A stretch of 64,000 nucleotides of DNA, from the NCBI RefSeq assembly GCF_009731355.2, contig NZ_AP022810.1:2446001-2510000 (forward strand), read 5' to 3'. The translations under genes were made by a program, and so were the position numbers. A model generated the notes under the pieces. The model ran no database searches. It saw only the letters and a list, made by a program, of their open reading frames with translations, and was not told where the DNA came from. Each line of letters starts with the position of its first letter. The first letter of the stretch is position 1. The DNA is from Desulfuromonas sp. AOP6. Its GTDB lineage: Bacteria > Desulfobacterota > Desulfuromonadia > Desulfuromonadales > SZUA-540. This document shows positions 1-7,803 of the stretch, one piece after another.

Positions 1-110
1 TGAAATTGGATAACGCGGAAAACGGATGAAAGCGCCGAAGGGCGCCGGCAGGTAGGAAAAACTAGCGTATCTCCAGGAAAAAGGCAAGAAAACAGTGCGC
101 CGGGGGCGAC
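1..110. other. Edge sequence downstream of ispG
   Basis: No ORF that I can support. This is the short stretch downstream of ispG, which reads leftwards; it may hold the leader of a next gene outside the window. Confidence 0.4.
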
Positions 111-1178
111 TCAGCCCTTCACCTTCTGGCGCACCAGCTGCCAGGCTTCTGCCACCAGAGCGTCGGCCAGTTCGGCTTGGGGCACCTTGCGCACCACCTG
201 TCCGTGCCGGAAGAGCAGCCCCTGCCCCTTGCCGCCGGCGATGCCGATATCGGCCTCCCGGGCCTCCCCCGGACCGTTGACCACACAGCCCATCACGGCC
301 ACGGTGATCTTCTCCGGCAGGTCATGCAGACGACGCTCCACCTCTTCGGCCACGGCAATGAGGTCTATCTGGCAGCGGCCGCAGGTCGGGCAACTCACGA
401 ACACGGGACCACGCTCCCGCAACTCCAGGGCTTTGAGAATCTCCCAGCCGACCCGCACTTCTTCCACCGGATCACCGGTCAGAGAGACCCGCAGGGTGTC
501 GCCGATGCCGTCATAGAGCAGCGCCCCCAGGCCGATGGCGCTCTTGATAGTGCCGCTCCAGGTGGTTCCCGCTTCGGTGATGCCGATATGAAGAGGATAG
601 TCCACGCGGTCGGCCAACTGGCGATAGGCTTCTACTGTTCGACGAATATCGGAGGCCTTGAGGCTGACCTTGATCTGGTCGAAGCCGAGATCTTCCAGCA
701 GACGGATATGCCCCAGAGCGCTCTCCACCATGGCTGCCGACGTCGGATGACCGTAGCGTTCGAGCAACTCCTTTTCCAGGGAGCCGCCGTTGACGCCGAT
801 GCGGATGGGCACGGACCGCTCCGCGCAGGCCCGCACGACCTCCTGCACCTTCCAGCGCGCGCCTATATTGCCGGGGTTGATACGTAAACCCTGCACACCG
901 CTCTCCAGGGAAGCCAGGGCCAGCTGGTAGTCGAAATGGATATCGGCAATCACCGGCAGGGGACTGTCAGCGCAGATCCCCCGCAGAGCCAGGGCGGCCT
1001 CTTCGTCGGGGACGGCGCAGCGCACGATCTCGCAACCTGCCTCGAAGAGGCGGCGGATCTGCTCGTTCGTGGCCTGGACATCACGGGTGTCGGTATTACA
1101 CATGGACTGCACCGAAATGGGCGCCCCATCGCCGACAGCGACATCTCCCACGGTAATCCGGCGTGTTTTTCGACGCAT
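111..1178 (-). CDS. ispG: 4-hydroxy-3-methylbut-2-enyl diphosphate synthase (flavodoxin/ferredoxin type)
   Basis: IspG (GcpE) makes HMBPP from MEcPP in the cytosolic MEP isoprenoid pathway. The 355-aa protein has the usual bacterial short-form length. The N-terminal TIM-barrel begins RRITVGDVAVGDGAPISVQSM. The C-terminal 4Fe-4S domain has the conserved cysteines in SCPTCGRCQ and GCVVNGPGEA. The ATG at 1178 is preceded on the minus strand by AAAGGAA at good spacing. It is divergent from rlmD. Identification is by strong family similarity; nothing unusual is seen. Confidence 0.96.
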   Translation of the reverse strand: MRRKTRRITVGDVAVGDGAPISVQSMCNTDTRDVQATNEQIRRLFEAGCEIVRCAVPDEEAALALRGICADSPLPVIADIHFDYQLALASLESGVQGLRINPGNIGARWKVQEVVRACAERSVPIRIGVNGGSLEKELLERYGHPTSAAMVESALGHIRLLEDLGFDQIKVSLKASDIRRTVEAYRQLADRVDYPLHIGITEAGTTWSGTIKSAIGLGALLYDGIGDTLRVSLTGDPVEEVRVGWEILKALELRERGPVFVSCPTCGRCQIDLIAVAEEVERRLHDLPEKITVAVMGCVVNGPGEAREADIGIAGGKGQGLLFRHGQVVRKVPQAELADALVAEAWQLVRQKVKG

Positions 1179-1371
1179 GGGTCGTTCCTTTCAGGCGGAT
1201 GGCCACCCCAGTCCCCCCAGGCGCTTGAGGGCAAGGGTCGGGATGGCAAAAGTGGGCTAGAGTTTACGGCCGGTGGAGCCCCAAGTCAAGGGGCGAGGAC
1301 TGAGCCGTTGACAGGAAAAAGACGACAGGGTAATGTGCCTCCAACTCACAAGCAAAGACAGGTCAAATACC

Positions 1372-2805
1372 ATGGAAAAGAAAAAGGTTTTTCGCCGGGG
1401 GGCCCCCCGGAAACCGCAGCGTCCCCCCATTGAGCTCACCATCGAGCGACTCAACGACGAAGGGGTCGGCATCGGACACTTCGGTGGCAAAGAGGTTCAG
1501 GTGGCTGCCACCCTGCCCGGCGAAAAGATCGCCCTGAGCATCGAACACGAAGGGCAGTATCGCATTATCGGTAATCTGGACCGTGTCATCACCGCCCATC
1601 CCGAGCGGCGCCGCCCCCCCTGTTCTCATTTCGGCCATTGCCTTGGCTGTTCGTTGATTCACCTAAAAGATCAGGCCCAACTCAACTTCAAGACCGAGCG
1701 AGTCAAACAGGCCCTGCAGACCTACGCCTCGCTCAACACCGTCCGGGTACATGAGGTCTGGCCGGCCGCCACAGCTCTGGGCTATCGCACTACCGCCAAG
1801 CTCGCCATGGCCAAGGATCGCGGCAAGGTCAAGATCGGCCTCTACCGGCGTGGTTCCCACAACGTAGTCGATATCGACAATTGCCCCCTGCATCATCCGC
1901 TCATCAACCGCATCGTGCAGGTAGTCAAGCAGGAGGTGGAACGCCAGGGTGTCTATGTCTACAACCCCGCCCGCCAGAGTGGCCTGCTGCGCTACCTGAC
2001 CATCCGGGTCAGCCCGACTTTTGACAAAGCCATGGTCACCTTCGTCACTTCCGAAAAAAACTTCAGGGAAGTCACACACCTGGCTAAGGGCCTGCAGAAG
2101 AAGGTGGCCGAGGTGGTCTCCATTCATCAGAACATCAACACATCAGCCGGCAATGTGGTTTTCGGCCGGGACACCCTGAAAATGCTCGGGGCCGTCGACC
2201 TTATCGACCAGGTGGGAGACATCCGTCTGCGCATCTCCCCGACCTCCTTCTTCCAGGTGAACAACCCGCAGGCCGCCCGCATCTATGAACTGGTCCGCCA
2301 GTGGGCCGCCCTGCAGAAGGAGGATACGGCCATCGACCTTTACTGCGGCATTGGCGGTATTGCCATGAATCTGGCCCGGGACGCTGGCCGTGTCATCGGT
2401 ATTGAGGTCGTGGAGGAGGCGGTGCGCAACGCCAGGGAAAATGCCCAGATGAATGGAATCCAGGGTTGCAGTTTCCGCGCCGGTGACGCCGCCGAACTGG
2501 TGCACGACCTCACCCACGAAGTTCCTGCAGGCAGTGTCGCCGTGGTCAATCCTCCCCGCAGCGGCTGCGCCCAGGAGGTACTCGAAGCCCTGGTGCAACT
2601 GAAGCCCCGTACCCTCATCTACGTCTCCTGCAATCCCGACACCCTGGGCCGCGACCTCGACCTGCTGGCCGGTATGGGCTACCGCACGGAAGAGATCCAG
2701 CCCGTCGACATGTTCCCGCAGACCTCCCACGTCGAATCCGTCGCCCGCCTGGTGCCTGATCGAGACCGACTGCCGCGCAAAAAGAGCCAGCAGTCCTCTT
2801 ATTAG
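1372..2805 (+). CDS. rlmD: 23S rRNA (uracil-1939-C5)-methyltransferase, RumA/TrmA family
   Basis: This is a SAM-dependent 23S rRNA m5U methyltransferase. An N-terminal TRAM domain (about residues 20-75) is followed by 4Fe-4S cysteines in PPCSHFGHCLGCSL, with the fourth in DNCPLHH. The SAM fold shows IDLYCGIGGIAMNLA, and the catalytic region includes VVNPPRSGC and LIYVSCNPDTLGRD with the nucleophile cysteine. The ATG at 1372 (MEKKKVF) gives 477 aa and is preferred over an upstream ATG at 1333, which would add residues not typical of the family. Related paralogues (RlmC/RlmD-like) cannot be separated with certainty from sequence alone. Confidence 0.88.
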   Translation: MEKKKVFRRGAPRKPQRPPIELTIERLNDEGVGIGHFGGKEVQVAATLPGEKIALSIEHEGQYRIIGNLDRVITAHPERRRPPCSHFGHCLGCSLIHLKDQAQLNFKTERVKQALQTYASLNTVRVHEVWPAATALGYRTTAKLAMAKDRGKVKIGLYRRGSHNVVDIDNCPLHHPLINRIVQVVKQEVERQGVYVYNPARQSGLLRYLTIRVSPTFDKAMVTFVTSEKNFREVTHLAKGLQKKVAEVVSIHQNINTSAGNVVFGRDTLKMLGAVDLIDQVGDIRLRISPTSFFQVNNPQAARIYELVRQWAALQKEDTAIDLYCGIGGIAMNLARDAGRVIGIEVVEEAVRNARENAQMNGIQGCSFRAGDAAELVHDLTHEVPAGSVAVVNPPRSGCAQEVLEALVQLKPRTLIYVSCNPDTLGRDLDLLAGMGYRTEEIQPVDMFPQTSHVESVARLVPDRDRLPRKKSQQSSY

Positions 2806-2818
2806 AGCTTCAGCACCC

Positions 2819-2854
2819 AAGAGGCCCTGCCGAAATAGATCGGCAGGGCCTCTT
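2819..2854. terminator. Hairpin between convergent rlmD and lipoprotein gene
   Basis: A perfect 15-bp inverted repeat (2819-2833 with 2840-2854) and 6-nt loop lie just after the rlmD stop and before the convergent gene's stop. There is no long T-run, so it is a probable but not classical bidirectional terminator. Confidence 0.65.
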
Positions 2855-2879
2855 GACATAGAACAGAAAAGCCGACGAA

Positions 2880-3104
2880 TCAGGGCTGCTTGTCCTCGGC
2901 AGCCAGCACCGCCAGCCTCTCCTGCGCCCGCGCCGCATAAGAGGACACCGGATATTTCTCCACCAATTCCGTGTACAGTCGCACGGCCTGGGTTTTATTA
3001 AACTGTTTTTCCTCTAAGGCGGCAGTCTCGTAAAGATCCTTCGCTCGATCCCCGCACCCGGCCAGCACCAAGGCCAGCACGATGACTCCCAGCAATTTTC
3101 GCAT
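2880..3104 (-). CDS. Small tetratricopeptide-like lipoprotein
   Basis: A 74-aa protein with a lipoprotein signal: MRKLLGVIVLALVLAGC, with the lipidated Cys at residue 17. The mature part is one TPR-like helical pair (KDLYETAALEEKQFNKTQAV, then YTELVEKYPVSSYAARAQERL), as found at the ends of BamD/YbgF-type proteins. The ATG at 3104 follows AAGGGGAG. The upstream gene ends at 3107, so the two are probably cotranscribed. Function unknown; envelope-located by inference. Confidence 0.75.
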   Translation of the reverse strand: MRKLLGVIVLALVLAGCGDRAKDLYETAALEEKQFNKTQAVRLYTELVEKYPVSSYAARAQERLAVLAAEDKQP

Positions 3105-3106
3105 GA

Positions 3107-3682
3107 TCACTCCCCTTTGCCGTCAAGAGGCTTTGTCACCGTGAAAGCACCCCGGATATCCCCCGGCGAAAACCCCGTCGCCTGATCCTGCGGGTAAAGA
3201 CGCTTCAGCGCCTCCTGCACGGCGGGGTCGATGTCCTGCCCATGGCAGAGCAGGCAGATAGCCCCCGTTGGGATGGCTTTCATGTAACGCAGCACCATTT
3301 CACCGTCTATCGACACCACCTCGCTATACTCCAGGGACATCGGATCGCTCCCCTGCTGCCGCAGCTGCTTAAACCGCTCCAGCACCTGACGCTCCCAGGC
3401 ATCCGGAGCATTGTCGGGATTGCGCAGTCGCAGGCTGGTGCGGGCAACCTGCCCGCCTGATTCGAGGGATAGCCGCGCGGCAATGGCGGGGGCCTGGCGC
3501 TGACAGACAGCGACCGCCTCAACCGGTCCCTGGGTACGGATCGCCGACTCCAGCTCTCCCTTCAGCTCCGCCATGAAAGCCCCAACGATAGCACGGCTCT
3601 CCGTCACCACCGCTTCTTCCGCCTGGACCGGCAACGCAGTCATCAGCACAAGCAACACCAGGATACCTTTCCAAGTAGCCAT
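3107..3682 (-). CDS. Exported DUF3365-type heme-binding protein
   Basis: A 191-aa protein with a cleavable signal peptide (MATWKGILVLLVLMTALPVQA) and one c-type heme motif CLLCH about 40 residues from the C-terminus. The overall pattern (FMAELKGELESAIRTQGPVEAVAVCQ; RTSLRLRNPDNAPDAWE) matches the DUF3365/Tll0287-like family. These are periplasmic monoheme proteins or sensor domains. The start at 3682 is chosen because AAAGGAG precedes it and the signal peptide begins there; a longer reading to 4228 would run across the divergent yedF. No output domain is fused, so a soluble cytochrome role is likely. Confidence 0.8.
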   Translation of the reverse strand: MATWKGILVLLVLMTALPVQAEEAVVTESRAIVGAFMAELKGELESAIRTQGPVEAVAVCQRQAPAIAARLSLESGGQVARTSLRLRNPDNAPDAWERQVLERFKQLRQQGSDPMSLEYSEVVSIDGEMVLRYMKAIPTGAICLLCHGQDIDPAVQEALKRLYPQDQATGFSPGDIRGAFTVTKPLDGKGE

Positions 3683-3778
3683 ATCAAAACTCCTTTTCAC
3701 AAGGGCAAAACCTGCTTGCAAATCACGCAACGAGAGACTAGTATAGCAGCGTTTTGAACGGATTCGAGAGGAACGGCC

Positions 3779-4363
3779 ATGAACACCCTGGATTGTCGCG
3801 GCAAAAAATGTCCCCAGCCGGTGATTGAAACGCGCAAGGCTCTGCTGGCCAGGCCAGCGGCCAGCCAGCGCGTTCTGGTCAACGACGAGACAGCCCGCCA
3901 GAACGTAAGCCGTCTGGCCGAAAGTCTGGGGCGTTCCGTCATCGTCACCGCGACCGAAGGAGGCTTCGTTCTGGAAATCTCCGCCGGAACAACACCGGAA
4001 GCCACCACCTCGGAACCCGCAGTAAGCGGCAAAACCGTGGTCTTTGTGGGCTCGGACAAAATGGGCAGCGGCGATGACGAACTCGGGCATATCCTGATGA
4101 AAAACTTCATCTTCACCCTGCTCGAAATCAATCCCGTTCCCGATGCGCTCTATTTTGTCAACGCCGGCGTCAAACTGACCACCAAGGGCTCGGACGTTAT
4201 CGAAGCACTGACCAGGCTCGCCGACCAAGGGGCCGATATCGCCTCCTGCGGGCTCTGCCTCGAATTCTTCGACCTGAAGGAAAGCCTCGCCGTCGGTCGG
4301 GCGACCAACATGCTCGACACGGTGGAAACTCTAAGCAAAGCGGGGCGCATCATCCGCCCCTAA
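3779..4363 (+). CDS. yedF: Selenium metabolism protein YedF (TusA-like plus DsrE-like domains)
   Basis: A 194-aa two-domain protein. Residues 1-70 are a TusA/SirA-like fold with the CPxP motif (LDCRGKKCPQPVIETRKAL). Residues 85-194 are DsrE/F-like, with cysteines in the ADIASCGLCLEFF motif. This architecture is the YedF family, which co-occurs with selenium utilisation genes; a sulfur/selenium carrier role is inferred, not proven. It ends 22 nt upstream of selC and reads the same way, so yedF and tRNA-Sec may share a transcript. It is divergent from the heme protein gene, with a roughly 96-nt promoter interval. Confidence 0.88.
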   Translation: MNTLDCRGKKCPQPVIETRKALLARPAASQRVLVNDETARQNVSRLAESLGRSVIVTATEGGFVLEISAGTTPEATTSEPAVSGKTVVFVGSDKMGSGDDELGHILMKNFIFTLLEINPVPDALYFVNAGVKLTTKGSDVIEALTRLADQGADIASCGLCLEFFDLKESLAVGRATNMLDTVETLSKAGRIIRP

Positions 4364-4385
4364 GAATAAAATTCCGTCACCTTAA

Positions 4386-4481
4386 GGGAGTAGGTAGTAG
4401 TCTGGTGACGCTCCCGGTCTTCAAAACCGGTGGGGGGCGTATCCCGTCCCCGGTGGGTTCGATTCCCATCTGCTCCCGCCA
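4386..4481 (+). tRNA. selC: Selenocysteine tRNA (anticodon UCA)
   Basis: A 96-nt tRNA including encoded CCA. The 8-bp acceptor stem is GGGAGTAG paired with CTGCTCCC (one G-U), the long form typical of tRNA-Sec. Anticodon stem CCGGT/ACCGG encloses loop CTTCAAA with anticodon TCA at 4421-4423. A long variable arm and a T-arm with GGTTCGATTCC are visible. It delivers Sec at UGA with SelB. The 3' part serves as the attachment site of the adjacent integrated element. Confidence 0.97.
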
Positions 4482-4482
4482 A
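4419..4482 (+). repeat. Left attachment repeat (within selC)
   Basis: A 64-bp segment from the anticodon loop of selC to one base past CCA, identical to 7969-8032. It is the left copy of the direct repeat bounding the element. The intact tRNA is on this side, so integration restores selC. Confidence 0.93.
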
Positions 4483-4494
4483 TTAATAAAAACA

Positions 4495-4530
4495 AGGGGT
4501 TACGGTTCTTCCGTAGCCCTTTCGTTTTTT
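4495..4530 (+). terminator. Terminator after selC, carried by the element
   Basis: Stem GGGTTACGG (4497-4505), loop TTCTT, stem CCGTAGCCC (4511-4519; one G-T pair), followed by TTTCGTTTTTT. It lies just inside the element, so the element supplies a new terminator for selC. Confidence 0.8.
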
Positions 4531-4554
4531 AATTTTCGCTAATCTTCTTGCCTT

Positions 4555-4583
4555 TTGTGACAAATTTGTGACAATTGTGACAA
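4555..4583 (+). promoter_or_regulatory. Three TTGTGACAA repeats at the left end
   Basis: Exact TTGTGACAA at 4555, 4566 and 4575. The same motif occurs near the right end (7804-7895). Motif arrays at both ends of an integrase-bearing element are what arm-type integrase or excisionase binding sites look like. They also overlap the integrase promoter/leader, so they could be operators. Function is inferred. Confidence 0.6.
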
Positions 4584-4618
4584 ATTCAACCACCACCACC
4601 AAGGCACGAGAGGGGAAA

Positions 4619-5596
4619 ATGGCAACAATCGTTAAGCGCGGAAAAGGGGCCTGGCTGGCTCGAATCCGGAGGAAGGGATACCCACCCCAGGCCAAGACAT
4701 TTGACAGCAAGACAGAGGCCGCAGAATGGGCCAGGAGCGTTGAATCGTCCATGGACCGGGGGCTTTTTGTCGACTACTCGGAGGCGGAGCGCACCACCTT
4801 GACCGACGCCCTTGACCGGTACGAACGGGAAGTTACCAGCAAGAAAAAAGGCAAGGGGCAAGAGAAGGACCGCCTGAACGTGTGGCGAGGGTCTGCTCTA
4901 GCCGCCCGCTCCCTGGTCAGCATCAGGAGCGCGGACGTTGCCTCATGGCGCGACGGCCGACTGGAAGACGGGATCTCGCCGCACACGATCTGCAACGACC
5001 TCTCCCTCCTTTCTCACGTCTACCGGGTAGCGACCACGGATTGGGGCATTGCGGGCCTCACGAACCCCTGCGAGCACGTCCGGCGGCCGAAGCGTCCGGA
5101 GGGAAGAGACAGGAGGCTGGAGGCCGGGGAAGAAGAACGGTTGCTTGCCGCCCTGCCCGCCTCCGTCGGGGCGGTGGTTCGGCTGGCACTGGAGACAGGC
5201 GCGCGGCGCGGGGAGATTTTGGCGCTGAGGTGGGAAAACATCGACCTGGGAAAAAGAACGGCACGCCTCCCTGACACAAAGAACGGGACGGCGCGGGATC
5301 TCCCCCTTTCGACCAGGGCGGTGGAGGTGTTGCGGCAGCAGCCCAGACGGCTGCATGATTCGCGGGTCTTCCAGATCACCCCCGCGCACGTGTCGAAGTC
5401 CTTCCGGGAGGCGTGCGAGCGGGCAGGGGTTGAGGATTTGAGGTTTCACGACCTGCGCCATGAGGCCACCAGCCGCCTGTTTGAAAAGGGACTGAACCCT
5501 ATGCAGGTGGCAGCGATCACAGGGCACAAAACCCTGGTGATGCTGCGAAGATACACCCATTTGCGGGCTGAGGATCTGGCCGCGCTGCTGGGATGA
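4619..5596 (+). CDS. int: Tyrosine site-specific integrase
   Basis: A 325-aa phage-type tyrosine recombinase. The N-terminal arm-binding region (about 1-55: WLARIRRKGYPPQAKTFDSKTEAAEWA) is the AP2-like/Arm-DNA-binding type. A SAM-like core-binding domain follows. The catalytic domain carries R in LETGARRGEI, a Lys in LPDTKNGTARDLPL, H..R in FHDLRHEATS, H in ITGHKT and the nucleophile Y in RRYTHL. All catalytic residues are present, so it should be active. The ATG at 4619 follows GAGAGGGGAAA; an upstream GTG at 4568 lies inside the repeat array and is less likely. It is adjacent to attL and reads into the element. Confidence 0.94.
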   Translation: MATIVKRGKGAWLARIRRKGYPPQAKTFDSKTEAAEWARSVESSMDRGLFVDYSEAERTTLTDALDRYEREVTSKKKGKGQEKDRLNVWRGSALAARSLVSIRSADVASWRDGRLEDGISPHTICNDLSLLSHVYRVATTDWGIAGLTNPCEHVRRPKRPEGRDRRLEAGEEERLLAALPASVGAVVRLALETGARRGEILALRWENIDLGKRTARLPDTKNGTARDLPLSTRAVEVLRQQPRRLHDSRVFQITPAHVSKSFREACERAGVEDLRFHDLRHEATSRLFEKGLNPMQVAAITGHKTLVMLRRYTHLRAEDLAALLG

Positions 5597-5669
5597 CGAA
5601 AAATGGCCTAGGATCGATTTTTAATGGTCAAGGCTAGGGTGGTGGTGGTTGGTTCAATCTTTCTCGATT

Positions 5670-6173
5670 CTAGCCCCCTTTTTGTTCGTTCTGGGACGTT
5701 TTCACGAGGCGAAGGTGACGGCGTTTCTCCGTGGCGCCTTGCTGGAGGGTCCCTTTCCACCCGATACAGGGGTTGAGAGTGTAGCTCTTGTGGGGTCCGT
5801 GCTGCGTCTCCCCGGGGAGGATGACGCCGGCGTCCAGCAGCTTCCTGATGCTGCGGGATAGATTCGGCTGGGAAAGGTTCATTTCCCTGGCCAACCCCAC
5901 CTGATTCACCAAAACCTCATTTCCATGGCGCAGAGCTTTTAGCATCTTGAAAAAAACCTTGAAATCCGCGCCTGTCAGGCTATCGCAAGTCGCCAAATAA
6001 TCCAGTCCCATCGCCCCGTCTCCCTGCCACAAAATCAACCACTGCTCGTCGGTCTTCGCCTTCTTTTCTACCAGCATCAGATTGACGGGGGTAGTGGTTT
6101 TTTCCACCACCCCTTTTTCAATGTGGTACGTGGTTTGCTCTAAATTGTGCGCTATCTCTTTGTTTTTACTCAT
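5670..6173 (-). CDS. RepL-like replication initiator / winged-helix protein
   Basis: A 167-aa protein with a winged-helix core: DFKVFFKMLKALRHGNEVLVNQVGLAREMN, then LSQPNLSRSIRKLLDAGVIL, and the C-terminal SYTLNPCIGWKG. The last part resembles the NPxxxFKG end of RepL-type plasmid replication proteins (PF05732-like). The ATG at 6173 has GGGGAGG upstream. A 36-bp near-palindrome precedes it, suggesting self-regulation or an origin. It might instead be only a transcriptional regulator, but the NP..xxKG ending favours replication. It is the best hint that the element replicates when excised. Confidence 0.68.
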   Translation of the reverse strand: MSKNKEIAHNLEQTTYHIEKGVVEKTTTPVNLMLVEKKAKTDEQWLILWQGDGAMGLDYLATCDSLTGADFKVFFKMLKALRHGNEVLVNQVGLAREMNLSQPNLSRSIRKLLDAGVILPGETQHGPHKSYTLNPCIGWKGTLQQGATEKRRHLRLVKTSQNEQKGG

Positions 6174-6202
6174 GCTTTTTACCTCCCCACCCCTGTTGAA
6201 AT

Positions 6203-6238
6203 GATATGACCTATATCACCTGTGATATGGGTTATATC
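6203..6238. promoter_or_regulatory. 36-bp imperfect palindrome upstream of repL-like gene
   Basis: The block starts GATATGACC and ends GGTTATATC; 30 of 36 positions are symmetric. Nested inside is ATATCAC-CT-GTGATAT. It lies 30 bp upstream of the repL-like start and shares the GATAT/GTGATAT words with the cluster at 7189-7300. A likely operator or initiator-binding site. Confidence 0.6.
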
Positions 6239-6365
6239 ATCCGCGATATACCTAAGTCAAGTGTTTTCAACTGTTTGAGTGCGAAGCACGAGTGTATTAG
6301 AATCAAGATCTTTAACCTTTTTTTGTTTCTTTTTTTACGCACTACTTTACTCAACAATCATTTTC

Positions 6366-6578
6366 CTATTCTTCTACCACCCTTCGAACAATCTTCCCTG
6401 CCCGCCTCAATGCACTCTCCCTCACGAAGACGGACGGCTCCTTTTCTTCCAGCCGTGCGGCCTGCTCTATCTCCTTCCACTGGTCATGGGTGAAGGCCAC
6501 GCTCTTGACTACCCTGAAAGCATCTTCCTTGCGCGGTCTGCCTGGACTTCCTTTCCTATTGCCCATTTTATTGCCCAT
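6366..6578 (-). CDS. Small basic RHH-like DNA-binding protein
   Basis: A 70-aa protein, basic at the N-terminus (MGNKMGNRKGSPGRPRK), then a strand-helix-helix pattern (VVKSVAFTHDQWKEIEQAAR, then EKEPSVFVRESALRRAGK). This is typical of ribbon-helix-helix proteins of the MobC/CopG type. The ATG at 6578 has AGGAGGGG six bases upstream; a TTG at 6584 would overlap the upstream stop. It is translationally close to the 162-aa gene. A mobilisation accessory, copy-control or partition role is possible; none can be chosen from sequence. Confidence 0.7.
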   Translation of the reverse strand: MGNKMGNRKGSPGRPRKEDAFRVVKSVAFTHDQWKEIEQAARLEEKEPSVFVRESALRRAGKIVRRVVEE

Positions 6579-6580
6579 TT

Positions 6581-7069
6581 TCAACCCCTCCTACTGAGCA
6601 TGTTCTTAGCACTGCCTACCAGACCTCCAGCCCTGCGGGTTTTTTCTTCCTTGATGTAGTCCTCCACCGCGCCCAAAGAGTCCACTAGAGCCTTGGCCCT
6701 GGGGAAGGCCAGGCGGAACGCCTTCACCGCCTCATCAACGGCTTCCTTGTTGGTGTTTTTTTCCTCCTGCATGGCGTCAATAACAGATTTGATCTGGCCC
6801 TGTGTGTGGGCGTTGATCTTGTCTATCAGCTTTGCCATCTCAGTTATTACCCTGGTTCTCTCGGCGGTTGCCTGCTCTCTCGCCGCTTCCATAGCTGCAG
6901 CCAGCTTGATATCGATCCGCGTTATCAGCCTTTCTTCAAGCGCCGTCGCCTCGGATTCAGCGGAGATAAGCGCTCGCGCCGCCTCTGTCGGCGTGCAGCC
7001 CCTTTCCTCCGCCAGCTTCATCAAAAATCGAAACTCCCCTTCCCCCATCCTGATATTGATCTGTTTCAT
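6581..7069 (-). CDS. RHH plus coiled-coil protein of the element
   Basis: A 162-aa protein. The first about 45 residues (MKQINIRMGEGEFRFLMKLAEERG, then TPTEAARALI) look like a ribbon-helix-helix or Arc-like DNA-binding start. Residues 50-125 are alanine- and glutamate-rich and predicted coiled coil; the tail is basic (EEKTRRAGGLVGSAKNMLSRRG). The start has GGAGGTGAAGAA before the ATG at 7069. Two AT-rich palindromes lie directly upstream, as for an autoregulator. A plasmid segregation or mobilisation protein is a guess; I do not recognise a named family. Confidence 0.68.
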   Translation of the reverse strand: MKQINIRMGEGEFRFLMKLAEERGCTPTEAARALISAESEATALEERLITRIDIKLAAAMEAAREQATAERTRVITEMAKLIDKINAHTQGQIKSVIDAMQEEKNTNKEAVDEAVKAFRLAFPRAKALVDSLGAVEDYIKEEKTRRAGGLVGSAKNMLSRRG

Positions 7070-7086
7070 TTCTTCACCTCCTTTTT

Positions 7087-7149
7087 GATATTATCATAAT
7101 ATCGAAATTACCCGAAATGTAAAGGCATTTTTCATATTATCGTATTATG
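7087..7149. promoter_or_regulatory. Tandem AT-rich palindromes, probable operators
   Basis: A 17-bp palindrome GATATTATCATAATATC (7087-7103, odd centre) and a related CATATTATCGTATTATG (7133-7149) sit immediately upstream of the 162-aa gene. The spacing and repetition fit autoregulation by an RHH protein. Confidence 0.6.
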
Positions 7150-7188
7150 GAAATGTCATTTTGGTGGCGTCAGACAAATGGCTGACAG

Positions 7189-7300
7189 TGATATCAGAAA
7201 AGGCGTGGGTGGTTGATATCGCGGGCACACGCCGCAAAATGGGCGCTGTCGCCGTTATTGCAAGGGCTGGTGATATCGCTCCCGATATCGCGTGCACACA
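7189..7300. repeat. GATATC cluster with a direct repeat
   Basis: GATATC occurs at 7190, 7215, 7272 and 7284. Two copies extend into a longer direct repeat (GATATCGCGGGCACACG at 7215 and GATATCGCGTGCACACA at 7284, 69 bp apart). Iteron-like; a candidate origin for the RepL-like protein. Inference only. Confidence 0.5.
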
Positions 7301-7334
7301 GCATAGTTGTTGGGCTGGCGGCCCGCTGGCGACA

Positions 7335-7368
7335 GCACACCCTACCACCAAGGGTGAGTAGGGTGTGC
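7335..7368. other. Strong hairpin in noncoding part of the element
   Basis: A perfect 11-bp stem GCACACCCTAC (7335-7345) and GTAGGGTGTGC (7358-7368) around a 12-nt loop, with no T-run on either strand. It could be a replication origin or oriT structure rather than a terminator. Confidence 0.6.
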
Positions 7369-7803
7369 AAGCTAACCATATGTCGCCTTTTCTGGGTCAA
7401 CGTGCTCCTGTCTGGGCTTTTTCTTCCGGCGCGTGGCGGCGGGCGGTGTGTTCATGATCGGGCGATAGGAAAGGAAGATTTGTCGTTTCTCTGCCGCCCG
7501 TTCGCCGAGTCCGGGTCCCGCCTTGCCCCACTATCCCCTTGAGGGATAGCGGGCCTCTCGGCGCTCGCCCTCGCTCGCCCTCCCCCGGAACTCACATGCT
7601 GCCAGGTTGTTGTTTTAGACCTTGGTAGGGAAGGTTCAACTAGCTGAAGGGTCCCTGCCAGGGCTCGATCGCTCGACCGATCACCGACCCCTTCCCCACG
7701 CCTTTAAGCCTTTGACTTGACGGAGCGACGGCGAAGTCACCTCCGCGCCTCGTGGGTCAGAATGCCACCCGCGACTGTCCGCCCGCGAGTTGACAAAGAA
7801 GGG
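7369..7803. other. Noncoding stretch of the element
   Basis: No convincing gene. Short overlapping ORFs here lack ribosome sites and protein-like composition. It holds a 7-bp stem hairpin CTATCCC-CTTGA-GGGATAG (7531-7549) and the small inverted repeat GATCG/CGATC near 7670. It may hold origin or transfer functions, but I cannot assign any. Confidence 0.45.

Noticed and set aside
3683-4228. N-terminal extension of the heme protein gene
   Set aside because: Would overlap yedF; signal peptide and SD start at 3682.
4568-4618. GTG start of integrase 51 nt upstream
   Set aside because: Falls within the TTGTGACAA array and no SD; ATG 4619 has GAGAGGGG.
7335-7400. MOBV-type oriT
   Set aside because: Resemblance to the TAGTGTG core is slight and no relaxase is in the element.
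7213-7542. 109-aa ORF in the element's noncoding region
   Set aside because: Overlaps the GATATC cluster and hairpin, lacks a ribosome site, composition not protein-like.
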